Assembly: GCF_011516735.1 (NCBI RefSeq)
Contig: NZ_WOSX01000001.1
Coordinates: 372,001 to 436,000, forward strand
Length of the DNA: 64,000 bases
Reading direction: 5' to 3'
Source: Acetobacter fallax
GTDB taxonomy: Bacteria; Pseudomonadota; Alphaproteobacteria; Acetobacterales; Acetobacteraceae
This document shows, in pieces, positions 17,939 to 26,570 of this stretch. Numbering within the stretch: the first letter of the stretch is position 1; every line of letters begins with the position of its first letter. Both the position numbers and the translations under genes were made by a program. Under the pieces are notes generated by a model. That model had not been told where the DNA came from, did no database searches, and saw only the letters and a list, made by a program, of their open reading frames with translations.

Positions 17939-18092
17939 GAGGCTGTTTCACACGCTTCTCCGGCGAGCGGGTGTGCCTCAAGGGCGCGCCCGGTGTATAT
18001 ATCTCCGGGCCTCGGAGCGCGGCGGTCGTGAGTATCGCAGTCCGGGGAAATCTGCGTCGGACTGCCGGCGGCGGGGCTTATGAAACAGTCTC
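17939..18092. mobile_element. MITE-like 154-bp element between ntrB and ntrC
   Basis: The ends are near-perfect 12-bp inverted repeats: GAGGCTGTTTCA at 17939-17950 and TGAAACAGTCTC at 18081-18092 (one mismatch). TA-containing sequence flanks both sides (TTTAA left, TAGG right), as with IS5-type TA targets. There is no coding capacity. The ntrB stop codon TAG is formed by flanking TA plus the first base of the element. Ends and target resemble IS5-family elements, but no parent element is in the window. Confidence 0.55.
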
Positions 18093-19276
18093 TAGGCGGC
18101 ATCTCCGGTATCCTCGCTGACCACGGGAAGGTGCAGGCTGATTTCAGTGCGGCCGGGCCTGCTTTCTACCTCGATGATGCCACCATGGTCGTTGATGATC
18201 TTGCCGGCGAGGGCGAGGCCAAGGCCGGAGCCGGCGGCTTTTGTGGTCAGAAACGGTTCGAACAGATGGGGCCGGACTGTTTCGGAGATTCCGGGGCCGG
18301 TGTCACGGATACTCACCAGGAGCGGGAGATGTCTGCGCTGTCCGGCGGCAGAGCCGGCAAGACGGATGCCCTGGCGATAAGCCGTGACAAGCGTGATGGT
18401 GCCTGGCTTCCCTGAACCTTTGATCGCTTCGGCGGCGTTCTTTACGAGATTCAGCAGAACCTGCACCAGTTCATCCCGGTTGCCCCAGACGGGTGGCAGC
18501 GAGGGGTCGTATTCCTCAATGATCGGGATACCGGTAGCCACGCCATTTTCAGCCAGCGCGCGAACATGCTCGAGGATGCGGTGGATGTTCACGGGGCGGC
18601 GACCGACGGGCTTTTCGTTGAACATCTCCATTCGCTCGACCAGCGCCCGGATGCGGTCTGCCTCGTCACGGATGAGCACGGCAAGCTCACGATCAGCCTC
18701 GCCCACCGATCCTTCGAGCAACTGGGCGGCGCCACGGATACCCGAAAGCGGATTTTTTACTTCATGCGCGAGAATTGCCGCCATGCCGGAGACGCTGCGG
18801 GCTGCCGAACGGAAAGCGAGCTGCCGGTCAATCACCCGTGCGGCGGAGGCATCCTGAAACGCAAGCAGCACCTGACCGGGATAGTCCGGGATTTCGCTGC
18901 CCTGAACGCAGATTCCTTCATGGTGGAAACGTGGCGTGCTCAGGATGAGGTCATGCTCCGTTACGGTGCCTCCAACCTCCCTCACCTGCTGCAAAAGCAG
19001 AAACAGGGGATGATCGGCGGGCACCACTTCGGGGAGCGTTTCGTGCCTGAGCTGGACGCGGGATTTCGAAAAGAAATCCTCCGCGGCGCTGTTCACGAAC
19101 AGAATGGCGTCGCGCGCGCCGATCAGGAGCACCGGCATCGGCAGGCAATCCATCAGCAGCATGCTGTCGGGAACAGCTTCAGGATGGTCGTCGTGAATGC
19201 CCATGGAGCGCAATTTCAGGTTCGGACTGGCGATGGTGGCCGGCGTTGCCCTGCTGCGATACGGCACGGATCTCAT
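18092..19276 (-). CDS. ntrB: Nitrogen sensor kinase NtrB
   Basis: A cytoplasmic two-component kinase of 394 residues: an N-terminal PAS-type sensor domain (LLIGARDAILFVNSAAEDFF), the phospho-acceptor helix HEVKNPLSGIRGAA (His171) and an ATPase domain with N-box NLVKNAAEAI, DTGPGI and GSGLGLALAGK. In relatives, PII protein controls its kinase/phosphatase balance toward NtrC. The ATG overlaps the dusB stop by four bases (ATGA). The stop codon lies exactly at the edge of the 154-bp inverted-repeat element. Confidence 0.93.
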   Translation of the reverse strand: MRSVPYRSRATPATIASPNLKLRSMGIHDDHPEAVPDSMLLMDCLPMPVLLIGARDAILFVNSAAEDFFSKSRVQLRHETLPEVVPADHPLFLLLQQVREVGGTVTEHDLILSTPRFHHEGICVQGSEIPDYPGQVLLAFQDASAARVIDRQLAFRSAARSVSGMAAILAHEVKNPLSGIRGAAQLLEGSVGEADRELAVLIRDEADRIRALVERMEMFNEKPVGRRPVNIHRILEHVRALAENGVATGIPIIEEYDPSLPPVWGNRDELVQVLLNLVKNAAEAIKGSGKPGTITLVTAYRQGIRLAGSAAGQRRHLPLLVSIRDTGPGISETVRPHLFEPFLTTKAAGSGLGLALAGKIINDHGGIIEVESRPGRTEISLHLPVVSEDTGDAA

Positions 19277-20415
19277 GCCGCGCGGCGGGCGTCGGTGGCG
19301 GATGCCGGATCTGACACGGCTGACGTTTGTACCGTTCCTGACTGAGCTGCCTTTGCCTCTGCGACGCGTGACCGGCGGGGTTCGCGCACGCCGCCTTCTT
19401 CGATCTGCGTGTCATAAAAAGCGTTGACCGCCGCGATGACGTCGTTCGGGTCTTCCATCCGGTTTACGCTGGCGCGGAACCCGGCTGAGTCCCGCAATCC
19501 CGCCGAATACCAGGAGATGTGCTTACGGGCGAGGCGCAGTCCTGGTCGTTCGCCGAAATGTCGCAGCATCATGCCGTAATGCTCCAGCACGATGCCGCGT
19601 TCCGTTTCGAGATCCGGATCGGGGGGGGCGTGACCTGTCCGCAGGGCTTCCGCGACCTGAGCCAAAAACCAGGGGCGGCCATAACATCCGCGACCGATCA
19701 TCACGCCGTCGGCGCCTGACAGGGCCAGAGCCTGCCGGGCATCGTCAATTGTGAGAATGTCGCCATTGGCGATGACGGGAATGTGCACGGCCTCTTTAAC
19801 CTGGCGGATGAAAGACCAGTCGGCGATGCCATTATAGAATTGCTGACGGGTGCGTCCGTGCACTGTCACCATTCTGATTCCGGACGCTTCCGCGATCCGC
19901 GCCAGCGAGGGCGCGTTGAGATGATCGTGGTCCCAGCCCATGCGCATTTTCAGCGTGACCGGCACGTTGACGGCCCGGGCTGTTGCCTCCAGCAGACGGC
20001 CAGCAGCGACCTCATCGCGCATGAGCGCGGAGCCGGCCATCTGCCCGACCGCGACTTTCTTCACCGGACAGCCGAAATTGATATCGACGATATTGGCGCC
20101 TTTACCGACAGCAATACGCGCGGCTTCGGCCATGGCGTCCGGATCACAGCCGGCGAGCTGGATGGAATTGGGCCCGTCGCTGTCGGCGACCTCGGCCATG
20201 CGGAGCGTTGCCTCGTTTTCACGGACCATGGCCCAGGAGGCGATCATTTCCGAGACGACAAGTCCGGCACCGAGACGACGACAGAGCCGACGGAACGGAA
20301 CGTCCGTCACGCCCGCCATCGGTGCCAGAATAACAGGCGTGTCCAGCATAACATCGCCGAGATTGATCGGCGGGAGGCCAGGCGTCCCGACTATGGTGGT
20401 ATCTGCAATGCCCAT
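19273..20415 (-). CDS. dusB: tRNA-dihydrouridine synthase B
   Basis: An FMN enzyme that reduces uridine to dihydrouridine in tRNA D-loops. Family marks include LAPMAGVTDVPFRRLCR near the N-terminus, INFGCPVKKV with the catalytic Cys, and GADGVMIGRGCYGRPW for phosphate binding. The 380-residue protein ends with a low-complexity Arg/Ala/Ser-rich tail of about 40 residues. It is the first gene of the nitrogen-control block; dusB-ntrBC order is common in proteobacteria. Confidence 0.92.
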   Translation of the reverse strand: MGIADTTIVGTPGLPPINLGDVMLDTPVILAPMAGVTDVPFRRLCRRLGAGLVVSEMIASWAMVRENEATLRMAEVADSDGPNSIQLAGCDPDAMAEAARIAVGKGANIVDINFGCPVKKVAVGQMAGSALMRDEVAAGRLLEATARAVNVPVTLKMRMGWDHDHLNAPSLARIAEASGIRMVTVHGRTRQQFYNGIADWSFIRQVKEAVHIPVIANGDILTIDDARQALALSGADGVMIGRGCYGRPWFLAQVAEALRTGHAPPDPDLETERGIVLEHYGMMLRHFGERPGLRLARKHISWYSAGLRDSAGFRASVNRMEDPNDVIAAVNAFYDTQIEEGGVREPRRSRVAEAKAAQSGTVQTSAVSDPASATDARRAA

Positions 20416-20498
20416 GATTTGGGCAATATACTGCCCCCGTCAGGGCAGCGCAATCACGGAATATGTCTCCTCGCATCCGGACGGGAGGCGTATAACGG

Positions 20499-21179
20499 TT
20501 ACAGCAGCGGGGGGACGCTCAGGATCGCCTGCCGCACCAGTTCTTTCCGGCTGACCGGGTCCTTCAGCCTCGACCGGAGCGGATCGAGACGACCATCTGT
20601 TGCCAGCACGGCAAGGCCGTGGACCAGCCCCCAGGCGGCAGTGTAACGAGCGGCGTCAGGCATGTCGTATATCCCGTCTTTTACCTTGTCTTCTTCCTGT
20701 GCGACGGTGGCGGAACTGTGTGACGGCTCAGCCAGAATTGCGAACAGTGCCGAGGCGGCTTCGCGATAACGCGGGCGATTCCGGTCGATGAGATCGCTGC
20801 GGAACATCAGCTCAAACATGTGGGCATGATCCATCGCGTAGAAGACGTAGGCTTCCGCGATCAGGCGCGAAGTGCCGTCTGCGGCGACCAGGGCGGCGCG
20901 GAGTTCGTCCATCCCGGTTGCCGCCAGTTCCGCCAGCAGGCCGGCCAGATCGCCGAAATGGGGCACGGCGGCTGTGTGCGAGACGCCTGCTGCGCGCGTG
21001 ATGGCGCGAAGACTGAGAGCCGCGACGCCATCGCGTTCCAGAATAAGGCGTGCGGCGGAAAGCAGGGCGTCCGGGAGTGCGCCGTGATGATACCGTGTGG
21101 CCGGTTCGGGATCGGGCATTTTTCCGTTCCGGTGCGCATGACCGGGGGATACCGAAGCTGTCGTCGCGCTGTCTGTCAT
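20499..21179 (-). CDS. TetR family regulator with WHG-type C-terminal domain
   Basis: A 226-residue repressor. The DNA-binding domain covers LLSAARLILERDGVAALSLRAITRAAGVSHTAAVPHF (about 40-85), and the ligand domain contains AAWGLVHGLAVLATDGRL, the WHG motif of one TetR subgroup. ATG 21179 is preferred over upstream in-frame starts because the longer version would run over a perfect palindrome at 21202-21222 that looks like its operator. It is divergent from a membrane protein gene that it probably controls. Confidence 0.85.
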   Translation of the reverse strand: MTDSATTASVSPGHAHRNGKMPDPEPATRYHHGALPDALLSAARLILERDGVAALSLRAITRAAGVSHTAAVPHFGDLAGLLAELAATGMDELRAALVAADGTSRLIAEAYVFYAMDHAHMFELMFRSDLIDRNRPRYREAASALFAILAEPSHSSATVAQEEDKVKDGIYDMPDAARYTAAWGLVHGLAVLATDGRLDPLRSRLKDPVSRKELVRQAILSVPPLL

Positions 21180-21201
21180 GTGCGATACCTGAGTTTTCCG
21201 G

Positions 21202-21222
21202 TAACTTTCCATTGGAAAGTTA
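21202..21222. promoter_or_regulatory. Palindromic operator in the TetR/membrane protein divergent promoter
   Basis: A perfect 9-bp inverted repeat, TAACTTTCC and GGAAAGTTA, separated by ATT. It lies 23 bases upstream of the tetR ATG (21179) and about 60 bases upstream of the divergent start (21285). Size and symmetry suit a TetR dimer; control of both genes is inferred. Confidence 0.75.
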
Positions 21223-21284
21223 TGCTTGACGGTCACATTCGGGACATGACATCTTTCCACTGTCAAGAACCGGATGAAAAAGTA

Positions 21285-21920
21285 ATGTCACCAGCCTCTC
21301 CCGCTCAGGCGCCGATCACCAATGGCCGATCGAAGATCCTGACTCTGCTGAATGATTTTGGTGGCCTGGCGGCGCTGTGGATCCTGGACAGTATGTTCGG
21401 TCATCGCGTTGCGATTGAACTGACCCTGCTGTTCGTGGCCGGAGATTTCATCCGCCACATTATTCAGCGTCGTCCGGTTCCGGTTCTCTGGTGGCTGATC
21501 AATGGTTCGATGGCGGTCTTTATTGTCGCGGAACTCATTTTCGGAATGGAGACGCTTGAGCCGTTTGAAGGCTCGGCAACGGATGCTGTTTTCGCGCTTC
21601 TGTTTCTCGCCGGGGCTTTTGCACGCCCTCCCCTCATTCAGCGTTTCGCGGAGCAGCAACAGGGGACCCCGTTTCCCGAACGGCGCGATCTGACGTTGTT
21701 CTTCCGTTATCTGACGCTCTTCTGGTCGGGGCTTTTCTGGTGTGTCGCTCTTCTGGACGCAGGCCTGTCAGTCACGCATTTCGCCGGGAAATATAGCGGC
21801 ACTCTTTCGACGATCGCGCCCATTCTTGCTGTGGGGACCGGTGTCGTAGTGAGCAGGTTTTATGGGCGCGCCCTTTTTCTCCATCTCAGTAAAAAGGGAG
21901 TTCTCGGCCATTCGCAATAA
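21285..21920 (+). CDS. Multipass membrane protein, possibly YciB/IspZ-like
   Basis: A 211-residue protein with about five hydrophobic helices (near 20-40, 45-60, 70-90, 100-120, 140-160 and 175-195). The central PPLIQRF followed by a helix beginning LTLFFRYLTLFWSGLFWCVAL recalls the PLIQR...W..FF pattern of septation protein A (YciB), but overall similarity is weak. In-frame ATGs at 21222 and 21246 would overlap or abut the operator, so 21285 is preferred. The divergent TetR gene is its likely repressor. Function is not established. Confidence 0.6.
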   Translation: MSPASPAQAPITNGRSKILTLLNDFGGLAALWILDSMFGHRVAIELTLLFVAGDFIRHIIQRRPVPVLWWLINGSMAVFIVAELIFGMETLEPFEGSATDAVFALLFLAGAFARPPLIQRFAEQQQGTPFPERRDLTLFFRYLTLFWSGLFWCVALLDAGLSVTHFAGKYSGTLSTIAPILAVGTGVVVSRFYGRALFLHLSKKGVLGHSQ

Positions 21921-21930
21921 GGGGCTTTTG

Positions 21931-22137
21931 AAAGGCTCTGTTGTCGTTAAGTGTTGGCTCCTTCCCAAGGCGCTTTGCCCTGGAACCCACCAAAGGTCGC
22001 AGACCTTTGGAAACCGTTTTATTATAAAACAAATCGGGGTGCAGGGGCCTGCGGTCCCTGCCGGGTCCGGGCAGAGCCCGGATTCCGCCAGCTCTTTGAA
22101 AAATCACAGATCAACTCGTAACGACAACAGAGCCTTT
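21931..22137 (-). repeat. 207-bp dispersed element with 19-bp terminal inverted repeats (copy 1)
   Basis: Perfect terminal inverted repeats AAAGGCTCTGTTGTCGTTA (21931-21949) and its complement (22119-22137). Inside, reading on the minus strand, are GC-rich hairpins including GGGCTCTGCCC, CAGGG..CCCTG-type stems and the core CCAAAGGTC-TGC-GACCTTTGG (21990-22010). It aligns along its whole length with the element at 52057-52263, which is also 207 bp. It carries no gene and fills the gap between two convergent genes. Confidence 0.8.
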
Positions 22138-22190
22138 CCAAAGATCTGCGACCTTTGGCGGATTCAGGGCAGAGCCCCGAGATGGTGTAT
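22138..22190 (+). repeat. Partial repeat copy abutting copy 1
   Basis: Starts directly at the right terminal repeat of the 207-bp element and contains the core hairpin CCAAAGATC-TGC-GACCTTTGG, then GGATTCAGGGCAGAGCCC and GAGATGGTGT, matching the 3' third of the full element in the opposite orientation to copy 1. Confidence 0.65.
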
Positions 22191-22214
22191 GCCCAGATGT
22201 ATCGGTAGCGTGCC

Positions 22215-24824
22215 TTACCGGGAACCGTCCGACCTGACTGACAGGAGTTCTGCCGCGGCGCTTCCTGGCGGATCTTCCCTGTCAAAGTCCTGATGTGGCA
22301 GAAGGACGGCGTGTGGTTCTTCCTGGTCGTGAGCCAGCAGAAGGCGTTCGACATTTCGGGCGACGACCGGATAATCCTCCAGCAACCGCTCGAAGCGCAC
22401 AGCCGAAATGACCAGCATGTGGCCGAACTGGAGCGCCCTGACCGTACCTGGCATGGGGCGATGATCGGTCACTTCGACGGCACCGATCAGATCTCCGGCG
22501 CCGAAACGGACATCGCGCTCAGCCACATGCATCTCGGCCAGGCCGGCACTGACGAAGAACACTGAATGGACCTTGTGCCCGCGCCGGAGAATGGCTTCAC
22601 CCGGAGATGGAAACCGCAGCGAGGTCGTCATTGCGAGATCGTGCAGAGCGGCTGCCGGAAGGCCTTTGAACACTTCGGCATGACGCAGACGATCTTCGAT
22701 GTTGTTCTTGAGATTGAACGTCATCGGGCGGTCGAGCCGCTGGCGTCTGCGGTCCACATCGCGGTGCAGTTCCCGGTACAGCTCGTCGCTGATCAGGGAT
22801 TCGGCATGGAGGGAGTCAAATTCCTGATTTTCCAGCCGGAGAACGATCTGCCGGAAAATCCGGTTCTCCAGAGCTTCTGAATAGCCTGGATAATGCAGGC
22901 GCAGCGTCGCCAGGGCCTCGTCAAGCATCTTGCGCTGACGGGAGAGCGTTTCGGACACGATTTCACTCACGCGGCTGCCGAGCGTGGGCTCCATCCGCTC
23001 GCGCAGGAAGCGCGTGAGCGCCAGAGAGACGAGGTGCGTCACCATCAGCATCTCAAACCGCTCTGCCATGCAGGCCATCAGCGGGCGATCATAATGCAGC
23101 CGGTTGTGAATTTCCTGAGCGAGACGGAACCGGAGGGATGGCCGGAGCCGGCGTCTGATGGCGCGCACATAGCCAAACCGGCCCTGCAGGCGTGCGCCAT
23201 CGACCATTGCGTCGGACGTTCGCAGCAGATTTTCCATCACGCGACGCGACAGGCCCTGAATCCGGAACAGGTCCAGCAGGATCGAGCGTTCCTGGTTCGC
23301 GATGGTGATCAGCGCGAGAGTGACACGCTGGCGGTCGCCGAGAGCGGTGTCGAATGTGTTGGCGGACTGCTCCTCATCGCTGCGTTCCTCAAGTCCGTCG
23401 ATGACCGAGCGGGTGGCATCCGGCGAAAACCCAAGCTCCTCGCCTGTTTCTTTTGCGCGGACCGCGACCTTTTCAAGGGCAATACCCACTATCTGGTGCC
23501 GCGTGGCCTGGTCCATCGGCGAGAGCTGATCGAGCTTGAGGAATATGACCACCGAGCGGAGCGTTGTGCCGTTGACCAGCAGGGTGATGAGCACAAATCC
23601 TGTCGCGATGATGCCGATGAAATGCGCGACCGGGGTGGAAATATGCTGGTTTTCGGTGACGGCCAGAGCGAGAGCCAGGGTGATCGCGCCGCGCAGGCCG
23701 CCCCACACCATGGTGACCTTGAAGGGTGTAGGGACTGGCGGCGCGAGGCGCGTCATGGCCAGGAAGGGGAGCAGGCCGAACACGACGGAGGCGCGGGCGA
23801 CCAGACCGGCCAGACTTGCGATGAGAATCAGGACGATATCCCACCGTGTCATGCCGACCATCAGGCGGGGAACGAGCATGGAGGCGAGGACGAACACGAG
23901 TGAACCGGCCCAGAAGACGAGCTGCTGCCAGAGTTCGTTGAGGAAGCGCCAGGTCTGCGGGCGGAAGGTCGAGGGGCCGTAAACCGACATGGTCAGCCCG
24001 GCGACAGCCGTGGCCACGACGCCGGAGACACCGAGGATATCGTCACAGACGATATAGACAATGTAGGGCAGTGATACTGTGAGTGTCGTTTCCGCGGCGG
24101 GTGCATTGCCGAGCACCGTGATCATGTACAGCATCGCCCGCGCGCCGACGATCCCGACGACGATTGCGCCGGCGAAGGAGATGATGAACTCGAGGGTGGC
24201 GCTGCCGAGCTGGATCGGGTGGTGAGAAATGACAGCGTTGAGCAGCACGGCGAAGATTGAGATGGCCGCGGCGTCATTCAGCAGGGCTTCGCCTTCCACG
24301 AGACGTGTCAGCCTGGACGAGGCGCCGATATCGCGGAAGATTCCGGCCACGGCGGACGGATCGGTGGTTGCGACGATCGAGCCAAGGAGCAGGCACACGA
24401 TCAGGGGCATCTGCGCGAATGGCATCAGGGCGAGGCCGATTGTTGCCGTGGAAACAATCACGGCCACCACGGCGAGAAGCAGAACGGTTGCGGTTTCCTC
24501 GGCCAGGCGTCGCACATCGATCGCCATGGCGCCCTGGAACACCAGGACAGGCAGGAACACGAGGAGGAAGACCTCGCTGCTGACCGGAAAATCGAGCAGG
24601 GTTTCGGCGACGCCGTTGATGGCTGAGCCTGCGACCCCGGACAGCGAATCCGTATAGGTACTCCGCAGCACCAGATCCGCACCACCGCCGATGATGATCC
24701 CGACGATGGCGAGCAGGACCGTTTCGGAGACTTCCAGGCGTCGCGCCACGGGCTGAACCGCGCTCACAATCACCAGCAGCAGCGCCGTCGCCAGCAGTAC
24801 TGCGGCCAGGCCCGTCACCTCCAT
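22215..24824 (-). CDS. CPA1 Na+(K+)/H+ antiporter with C-terminal cyclic-nucleotide-binding-type domain
   Basis: An 869-residue inner-membrane antiporter. The first about 430 residues hold around 12 helices with the NhaP-type motifs ATTDPSAVAGIF, EGEALLNDAAAI and WGGLRGAITLALAL. A long helical cytoplasmic region follows, and the last about 150 residues form a Crp-like sensor fold (FPSPGEAILRRGHKVHSVFFVSAG ... GDLIGAVE). The sensor loop lacks a clear Arg-containing phosphate-binding cassette, so ligand binding is uncertain. A strong AGGAGG precedes the ATG. Role in pH or ion homeostasis is inferred and would suit an acid-exposed cell. Confidence 0.88.
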   Translation of the reverse strand: MEVTGLAAVLLATALLLVIVSAVQPVARRLEVSETVLLAIVGIIIGGGADLVLRSTYTDSLSGVAGSAINGVAETLLDFPVSSEVFLLVFLPVLVFQGAMAIDVRRLAEETATVLLLAVVAVIVSTATIGLALMPFAQMPLIVCLLLGSIVATTDPSAVAGIFRDIGASSRLTRLVEGEALLNDAAAISIFAVLLNAVISHHPIQLGSATLEFIISFAGAIVVGIVGARAMLYMITVLGNAPAAETTLTVSLPYIVYIVCDDILGVSGVVATAVAGLTMSVYGPSTFRPQTWRFLNELWQQLVFWAGSLVFVLASMLVPRLMVGMTRWDIVLILIASLAGLVARASVVFGLLPFLAMTRLAPPVPTPFKVTMVWGGLRGAITLALALAVTENQHISTPVAHFIGIIATGFVLITLLVNGTTLRSVVIFLKLDQLSPMDQATRHQIVGIALEKVAVRAKETGEELGFSPDATRSVIDGLEERSDEEQSANTFDTALGDRQRVTLALITIANQERSILLDLFRIQGLSRRVMENLLRTSDAMVDGARLQGRFGYVRAIRRRLRPSLRFRLAQEIHNRLHYDRPLMACMAERFEMLMVTHLVSLALTRFLRERMEPTLGSRVSEIVSETLSRQRKMLDEALATLRLHYPGYSEALENRIFRQIVLRLENQEFDSLHAESLISDELYRELHRDVDRRRQRLDRPMTFNLKNNIEDRLRHAEVFKGLPAAALHDLAMTTSLRFPSPGEAILRRGHKVHSVFFVSAGLAEMHVAERDVRFGAGDLIGAVEVTDHRPMPGTVRALQFGHMLVISAVRFERLLEDYPVVARNVERLLLAHDQEEPHAVLLPHQDFDREDPPGSAAAELLSVRSDGSR

Positions 24825-25095
24825 TCACATCCTCCTTCTGCGCCGGCTCTCACGGAGGCTGACGCGGTTCATTATCCGGGACGAGAGCCCGGGGTGGCAG
24901 TGCGGACCATACTTCAGCATCATAACCACGTTTTTATGATAAACGGGCTTTCAGGCACCCTTATGGCAGCATGCCATCCTGAAAATGAAGCCCGTCATAA
25001 CGGGTTTGCCCGCGCCTGCCAGGTCCGGAGTGGCACGGATTCGAAAAAACACGGTTCAGGGCCTTTGCTGACGTTCAGTGGCTTCTGACGGAAAA

Positions 25096-25707
25096 TCAGG
25101 GCTCGTTATGACCTTCGAAGGTGCCTTCCCAGGCCAGCGTTGCCAGAGGCGCGCGGTCTGAAGGGATTTCGCGCGCACGAAGACCTTCGGGCAGCGTTTC
25201 GGGGGCGCCCTGTTTTCCGATGGCTATCGCGACATGAATCTTGAAATCCTGTGGCGCCGCGAGGCCTTTGTGAGCCGCTTTTACGTCGAAACCACTCATG
25301 GGATGCGTTGCCCAGCCGAGATGAGCCGCCTGGAGTTGCAGCAGCATCGCGGCGGCGCCGGCGTCGAATTCATGAGTGGGCGCAGGAACCAGGTTTCCCG
25401 AGGGAGACAGCATCACGGTTCGGGATGCGACATAGATAAGCGCGGATGCCTTGCCGGCCCAGGACTGGTTGAAAGGGATCAGCCAGGACAGGAAATTCTC
25501 CCATTCGGGGGTTCCGCGTCTTGCACACAGAAAGCGCCATGGCTGCGAATTATAGGCTGACGGGGCCCAGCGCGCGGCCTCCAGAACGGCCATCAGGTCA
25601 TCGGATGACATTGATGCATCGGTGAAGGCGCGCGGCGACCAGCGCTCAAGGAAGAGGGGGATCGTTGCGGGCAGTGAGAGCGAAGCGCGGTCTGCGGCTG
25701 ACGTCAT
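25096..25707 (-). CDS. Nitroreductase family flavoprotein
   Basis: A 203-residue FMN-dependent oxidoreductase. The N-terminal RWSPRAF and WAPSAYNSQPWRFL motifs are the FMN-binding signature, and the region AAAMLLQLQAAHLGWATHPMSGFD is typical of the family's second half. Substrate unknown; members reduce quinones, nitro compounds or related electrophiles. It stands alone, with about 270 bases of mostly featureless DNA before the antiporter gene start. Confidence 0.88.
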   Translation of the reverse strand: MTSAADRASLSLPATIPLFLERWSPRAFTDASMSSDDLMAVLEAARWAPSAYNSQPWRFLCARRGTPEWENFLSWLIPFNQSWAGKASALIYVASRTVMLSPSGNLVPAPTHEFDAGAAAMLLQLQAAHLGWATHPMSGFDVKAAHKGLAAPQDFKIHVAIAIGKQGAPETLPEGLRAREIPSDRAPLATLAWEGTFEGHNEP

Positions 25708-26161
25708 GGCGGAATCCTGTTCTGACGAAATAACATATCCAGGCGCCCGCGATTGAGCGGGATATCAGGCTGTCAGCATCCGTCTCCAGGCACAGCTCGG
25801 CACCTGTGCCGCAATGAGAGAACGGGACAACGCTGGCAATAGTAAAACGATCTCATGTAACAATCATACGTCTGAATATCGTTTTGAGATGCTTAAGGAA
25901 GACTATCTGGTGTCTCCGGGCGGAGCGAAAAAGAACCGGGCGCCGGTCGGGTCTGCTCAAACAGGAGAGGGCATCACACCGGTGCTGACGATGCGATGCC
26001 CTCTCCTGTTCTGCTGAACGGCGTGCGGGCCATGGGACTGCATCCGGAAGAACCGGGCGGCCTCGTCACAAACCGCTTCGGCCGCTCCTGCCCGTCGCGC
26101 AATGGCGAGCAGACAGGGAGGCTGAACGCCGGGTCAGCTCCCGGCTTTTTTCCGCGTCACA
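25708..26161. other. Intergenic region with a 14-bp inverted repeat
   Basis: No convincing gene occurs in these 454 bases; a short frame at 25814-26017 is compositionally unlike its neighbours. The one clear structure is a perfect inverted repeat at 25961-26009. Confidence 0.5.
25961..26009. repeat. 14-bp perfect inverted repeat (stem-loop)
   Basis: ACAGGAGAGGGCAT at 25961-25974 pairs exactly with ATGCCCTCTCCTGT at 25996-26009, leaving a 21-base loop. There is no T-run on either side, so it is not a standard terminator. Confidence 0.7.
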
Positions 26162-26383
26162 TCAGTGGCTGGAGGCTCCGGTCGCGTTCGTGATGCCGGT
26201 CTGAGCCGCATTCGCGCCGCGGCTGACGTTGTGTCCGACCGAGCTGACGTCTTTACCTGCGCCGGAAACCGTATTGCATGCGGCCAGTGCGAGCAGTGCT
26301 GTGGCGACGACGGCCAGCCGCAGGCTGTTCGGCCTGGTTGCCGCCTGTTTCCGAGGCTGCCGGTCTGCGTTTTTCTCGTTCAT
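26162..26383 (-). CDS. Entericidin-like small lipoprotein
   Basis: A 73-residue protein with a basic N-terminal tail, a hydrophobic stretch and the lipobox LAAC, followed by NTVSGAGKDVSSVGHNVS, which closely follows the entericidin A/B core (CNT..GAGKDV...G). The long 20-residue tail before the hydrophobic segment is unusual for the family. Entericidins are stress-linked membrane lipoproteins of unclear function. No partner antidote gene is adjacent. Confidence 0.82.
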   Translation of the reverse strand: MNEKNADRQPRKQAATRPNSLRLAVVATALLALAACNTVSGAGKDVSSVGHNVSRGANAAQTGITNATGASSH

Positions 26384-26570
26384 AAAAGTCAGGCTCCAGT
26401 AATTTTGCCTGCTGTTAACGAAACAGGCAGAACAAGGTTGCTTTTTCCGAACAGTTATCCGGATGGTATTGGAGCCGCGACCGGAGATAGGATGGAGGCT
26501 GCGATATTTTTGAAATGGTCACTTTGACAGGGACCTGGCGCTAAAAACGCTGATAGAAGAAGGCTTTGCG

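Noticed and set aside
22893-23903. A 336-codon frame antisense to the antiporter
   Set aside because: Opposite a well supported transmembrane protein; composition (Gln, His, Asp-rich) is typical of shadow frames.
25814-26017. A 67-codon frame in the gap before the entericidin gene
   Set aside because: It runs through an inverted repeat, has no ribosome site and no protein-like pattern.
26162-26383. Entericidin toxin-antidote pair
   Set aside because: Only one entericidin-like lipoprotein is seen; no second small lipoprotein gene is adjacent.
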